From an uncultured Anaeromyxobacter sp. (lineage in GTDB: Bacteria; Myxococcota; Myxococcia; Myxococcales; Anaeromyxobacteraceae), in NCBI GenBank assembly GCA_903904005.1, contig CAIVAR010000161.1, positions 1 through 64,000 on the forward strand: a stretch of 64,000 bases of DNA, written 5' to 3'. Numbering within the stretch: the first letter of the stretch is position 1; each line of letters opens with the position of its first letter. Position numbers and translations under genes: made by a program. The notes beneath the pieces are model-generated. The model searched no databases and was not told the origin of the DNA. It was given only the letters and a program-made list of their open reading frames with translations. Positions 61,918-64,000 of this stretch are shown one piece after another.

Positions 61918-63357
61918 TCACTTCGGCCGGGCCTTGGCCCCGAGGTGTCGCTCCACGGCCGCAGCGGCCTGCCATGCGGCGTGGAACTGCCCCTCGGTCC
62001 CGAGCCCCGGGAGCACCGCGCGCCCTGCCAGGAAGAGGTTCGAGAGCGGGGAGGAGGTGGGAACCCCGCCGACCCCGAGCGCACGGTCGGGGCGGGAGGC
62101 GAAGAGGGGGTGGAAGGCCGCCGCGCCGGGTCGCTTGTTGGGGTCCGACTCGTGAACGACGGCCCGGTCGAGGAACGGGAACTGCTCGAGGACCGTGCGA
62201 CGGAGGCGGGCCGTGGCCTCCGGGAGCGCCTCCGGGGGCGAGGTGAACGGCATCGCCGCCACGAGCACCCGCTCGGTGGGGCTCGGCTCGTGCCCCTTGG
62301 GGCCGGCCCGCAGCGCGGGAAGGGACTGGAGCAGCACCGGCGCCCCGTCGCCGGAGATCGCGAGCGCGACGTCGCCGAGCGGGGCGGGCAGGGCCTCGCC
62401 CCGGACGACCCAGGCGAGGGACAGGAGCCGTCCGGCCAGCACCGCCGGCTCGAGCCAGCCGGCGAGCTTGGCGCTCTCCCCGGCCAGCCGGACGAGGGAG
62501 GCCGGATCCCCGGCGAAGATGAAGGCGCGGGCCGCGTAGCGCGCTTCGCCGCCCTTCACGTGTAGTGAACGGACCTTCCCGCCCGAGATCTCCATCCCCG
62601 AGACCGGCGCCGGCTCTCCCTCCACGCCGAGGAGCTCGCCGCGGGTCTCGGCGATGCGCCGGCGCATCAGGGCCGTCACCACCGCCTCGCCACCGCCCGG
62701 ATGGAGCGGGCCGAGGAGCGCGCCGCCCAGGGTGCGGGCCAGGCCGAACGGAGCGGGCGGGCCGTCGAGCGAGGAGAGGAATGGCCAGGCGGCGCGGAGC
62801 GCGCCGGCCAGCGGGTGATCGCCGAGTTCGGCGAGCGGGACGGCGTCCCGGGCGCCGCCGGACGGGGCCCGGCGCACGGCGCGGTGGAGGCGCCACCGCT
62901 CCACGAGTCCGCGGGGAGGCAGGGGAGGAAAGGAGGCCAGGAACGGCTGGGCGGCGTCGAAGGAGGCGCGCAGCGCGGTGAGCGACGCGTCGAGGCGTGC
63001 CACGTCGCCGGGCCACTCCCGGCGGAGTTCGGCGAAGCGCTCGGCCCGGGCCGGAGGCAGGTCGAGCCGGTTGCGGGGGAGCAAGATCTGAAGTCCGGCG
63101 CGGGCGGGCTCGAGCAGACGGGACGCGTCGGTGGCGAGTCCGAGCTCGGCGAGGATGGCCTCGGCCGAGGGCAGGGCGCGAAGCACGGGGAGGAGGGCCG
63201 GACCCCAGGGGATCCGCCATCCCCCGTCCTCGTATCCGGTGCCGAAGCCGTCGGCGTCGACGTGCAGGACCCGGTAGCCACGGCGGGCGAGCAGCGCCCC
63301 GGCCGCCACGCCGCCCAGCTGCGAGCCGATCACGCAGACGTCGTAGGCCCGCTTCAC
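61918..63357 (-). CDS. FAD-dependent oxidoreductase, phytoene desaturase/GDI-like
   Basis: 479 aa from GTG 63357; GTG 63402 in frame would add 15 residues, and neither has a good ribosome site. The N terminus VCVIGSQLGGVAAGALLARR is an FAD-binding Rossmann start (GxxxGG form), and DADGFGTGYEDGG follows. The C-terminal segment SNLFLAGRAVLPGLGTEGQF is the FAD-closing motif of carotenoid-desaturase/NAD(P)-binding Rossmann proteins. Substrate unknown; the middle has no membrane helix. It lies 51 bp after purN (6 bp for the upstream start). Confidence 0.82.
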   Translation of the reverse strand: MKRAYDVCVIGSQLGGVAAGALLARRGYRVLHVDADGFGTGYEDGGWRIPWGPALLPVLRALPSAEAILAELGLATDASRLLEPARAGLQILLPRNRLDLPPARAERFAELRREWPGDVARLDASLTALRASFDAAQPFLASFPPLPPRGLVERWRLHRAVRRAPSGGARDAVPLAELGDHPLAGALRAAWPFLSSLDGPPAPFGLARTLGGALLGPLHPGGGEAVVTALMRRRIAETRGELLGVEGEPAPVSGMEISGGKVRSLHVKGGEARYAARAFIFAGDPASLVRLAGESAKLAGWLEPAVLAGRLLSLAWVVRGEALPAPLGDVALAISGDGAPVLLQSLPALRAGPKGHEPSPTERVLVAAMPFTSPPEALPEATARLRRTVLEQFPFLDRAVVHESDPNKRPGAAAFHPLFASRPDRALGVGGVPTSSPLSNLFLAGRAVLPGLGTEGQFHAAWQAAAAVERHLGAKARPK

Positions 63358-63407
63358 CGTGGCGGCGCGGGGGACGGATGGGGATCGGGAGTTGATGGCC
63401 ACGGGGT

Positions 63408-64000
63408 CTAGCGGTCCCGGGTCGGGCTGGAGATGCCATCGCGAACCGAGACGTGCCGCCCCTCGACCGAGAGCCGCCCCTCGGCGAACCACTGGACCGC
63501 GAGCGGGTAGATGCGGTGCTCCTCGACGAGGATGCGGGCGGAGAGGGAGGCCTCGTCGTCGCCGGGGAGCACGGGGACGGCCGCCTGCACGATGACCGGG
63601 CCGGTGTCGGTGCCGGCGTCGACGAAGTGGACCGTGCAGCCGGTGAAGCGCACCCCGTACTCCAGCGCCTGGCGCTGGGCGTGGAGGCCGGGGAAGGCCG
63701 GGAGGAGCGCCGGGTGCACGTTCATCACCCGGGGGGCGCCCCGGCTCTCCGGCGTGGCCGCGAAGGCCCCCAGGAAGGCGGGCGTCACGAGGCGCATCCA
63801 GCCGGCCAGGCAGACGAGGTCGACCCCGTGCGCGTGCAGCCGGGCCACCACCTCCCGATCGTACGCGTCCCGGTCGGCGACACCCTTCGAGGGCAGGAGC
63901 TCGGCGGGGATCCCCGCCAGGCGCGCCCGCTCCAGGGCGCGCGCCCCGGGGACGTTGCAGACCACGGTCGCGATCCGGCCGTCGATCCGCCCGTCCCGCG
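63408..64000 (-). CDS. purN: phosphoribosylglycinamide formyltransferase, 5' end outside window
   Basis: At least 197 codons; the start lies beyond the right edge. It carries the family motifs DLVCLAGWMRLVTPAFL, MNVHPALLPAFPG (catalytic Asn and His), TGCTVHFVDAGTDTGPVIVQ (catalytic Asp) and HRIYPLAVQWFAEG. It transfers formyl from 10-formyl-THF, the product of FolD, to glycinamide ribonucleotide in purine synthesis. The first visible codons (VVCNVPGARALERA) match the region just after the N-terminal strand, so about 20-25 residues are missing. Confidence 0.95.
   Translation of the reverse strand, partial: RDGRIDGRIATVVCNVPGARALERARLAGIPAELLPSKGVADRDAYDREVVARLHAHGVDLVCLAGWMRLVTPAFLGAFAATPESRGAPRVMNVHPALLPAFPGLHAQRQALEYGVRFTGCTVHFVDAGTDTGPVIVQAAVPVLPGDDEASLSARILVEEHRIYPLAVQWFAEGRLSVEGRHVSVRDGISSPTRDR

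Overview
The window is GC-rich (roughly 70 %) chromosomal DNA. Gene order, the number of eukaryote-like kinases, the long Pro/Ala-rich linkers and families such as DUF6178, DUF4159 and an RpoH-type sigma factor suggest a Myxococcota bacterium, probably close to Anaeromyxobacter; this is inference from protein resemblance, not from a database search. No prophage, insertion sequence or CRISPR array is visible. Apart from the rRNA end, the RNA genes are 5S and one tRNA-Asn. Many genes overlap by 4 bp (ATGA/GTGA/TTGA), so translational coupling is common, and many convergent pairs overlap tail to tail.

Region by region. 1-1290: 3' end of a 23S rRNA gene, a boxA-like element, 5S rRNA and the operon terminator. 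1.3-5.7 kb: methylthioadenosine phosphorylase, a small PH-type membrane protein, then a leftward set of a PRC/MgtE_N/CBS protein, an unusual Nramp-family transporter and a Nudix hydrolase. 5.8-8.8 kb: a four-helix membrane protein and an 828-residue secreted protein with a Gly-rich tail. 8.9-17 kb: a PadR repressor with its own promoter/operator and a HAAS-like membrane partner, and a copper/silver operon (Tat-exported multicopper oxidase, CusB, CusA). 17.2-24.9 kb: secreted proteins and lipoproteins (IPT/TIG protein, Cys-rich protein, beta-propeller, gamma-glutamyltranspeptidase, sphingomyelinase-like phosphoesterase) with two gene remnants and tRNA-Asn.

25-34.3 kb: BtrH/DUF4872 protein coupled to a SirB1-like protein, a thioredoxin-fold ferredoxin, HAD phosphatase coupled to an SDR, a pseudokinase, the glutamine-amidotransferase-like/DUF4159 membrane pair and two small membrane proteins. 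34.4-40.7 kb: RpoH-type sigma factor diverging from a DEAD-box RNA helicase, then a large TPR receptor kinase. 40.7-51.9 kb: cell-wall genes (LytM peptidase, MltG, an AsmA-like/GT51 glycosyltransferase), RuvX, a candidate type III-like translocator/chaperone pair, the fluoride channel, cold-shock protein, IF-1, a TonB-family protein and tandem outer-membrane barrels. 52-64 kb: one-carbon and nucleotide metabolism: gcvT-gcvH-gcvPA-gcvPB with promoter and terminator, folD with a lipoprotein phosphatase, a zinc-ribbon protein with an ADA-family deaminase, rpmB coupled to DUF6178, a FAD oxidoreductase and the start-truncated purN.

The glycine cleavage genes, folD and purN meet at 5,10-methylene/10-formyl-tetrahydrofolate. 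The copper genes combine periplasmic Cu(I) oxidation with RND export. The most suggestive possibly undescribed unit is the orphan hydrophobic protein plus LcrH/SycD-like chaperone at 44631-46070.
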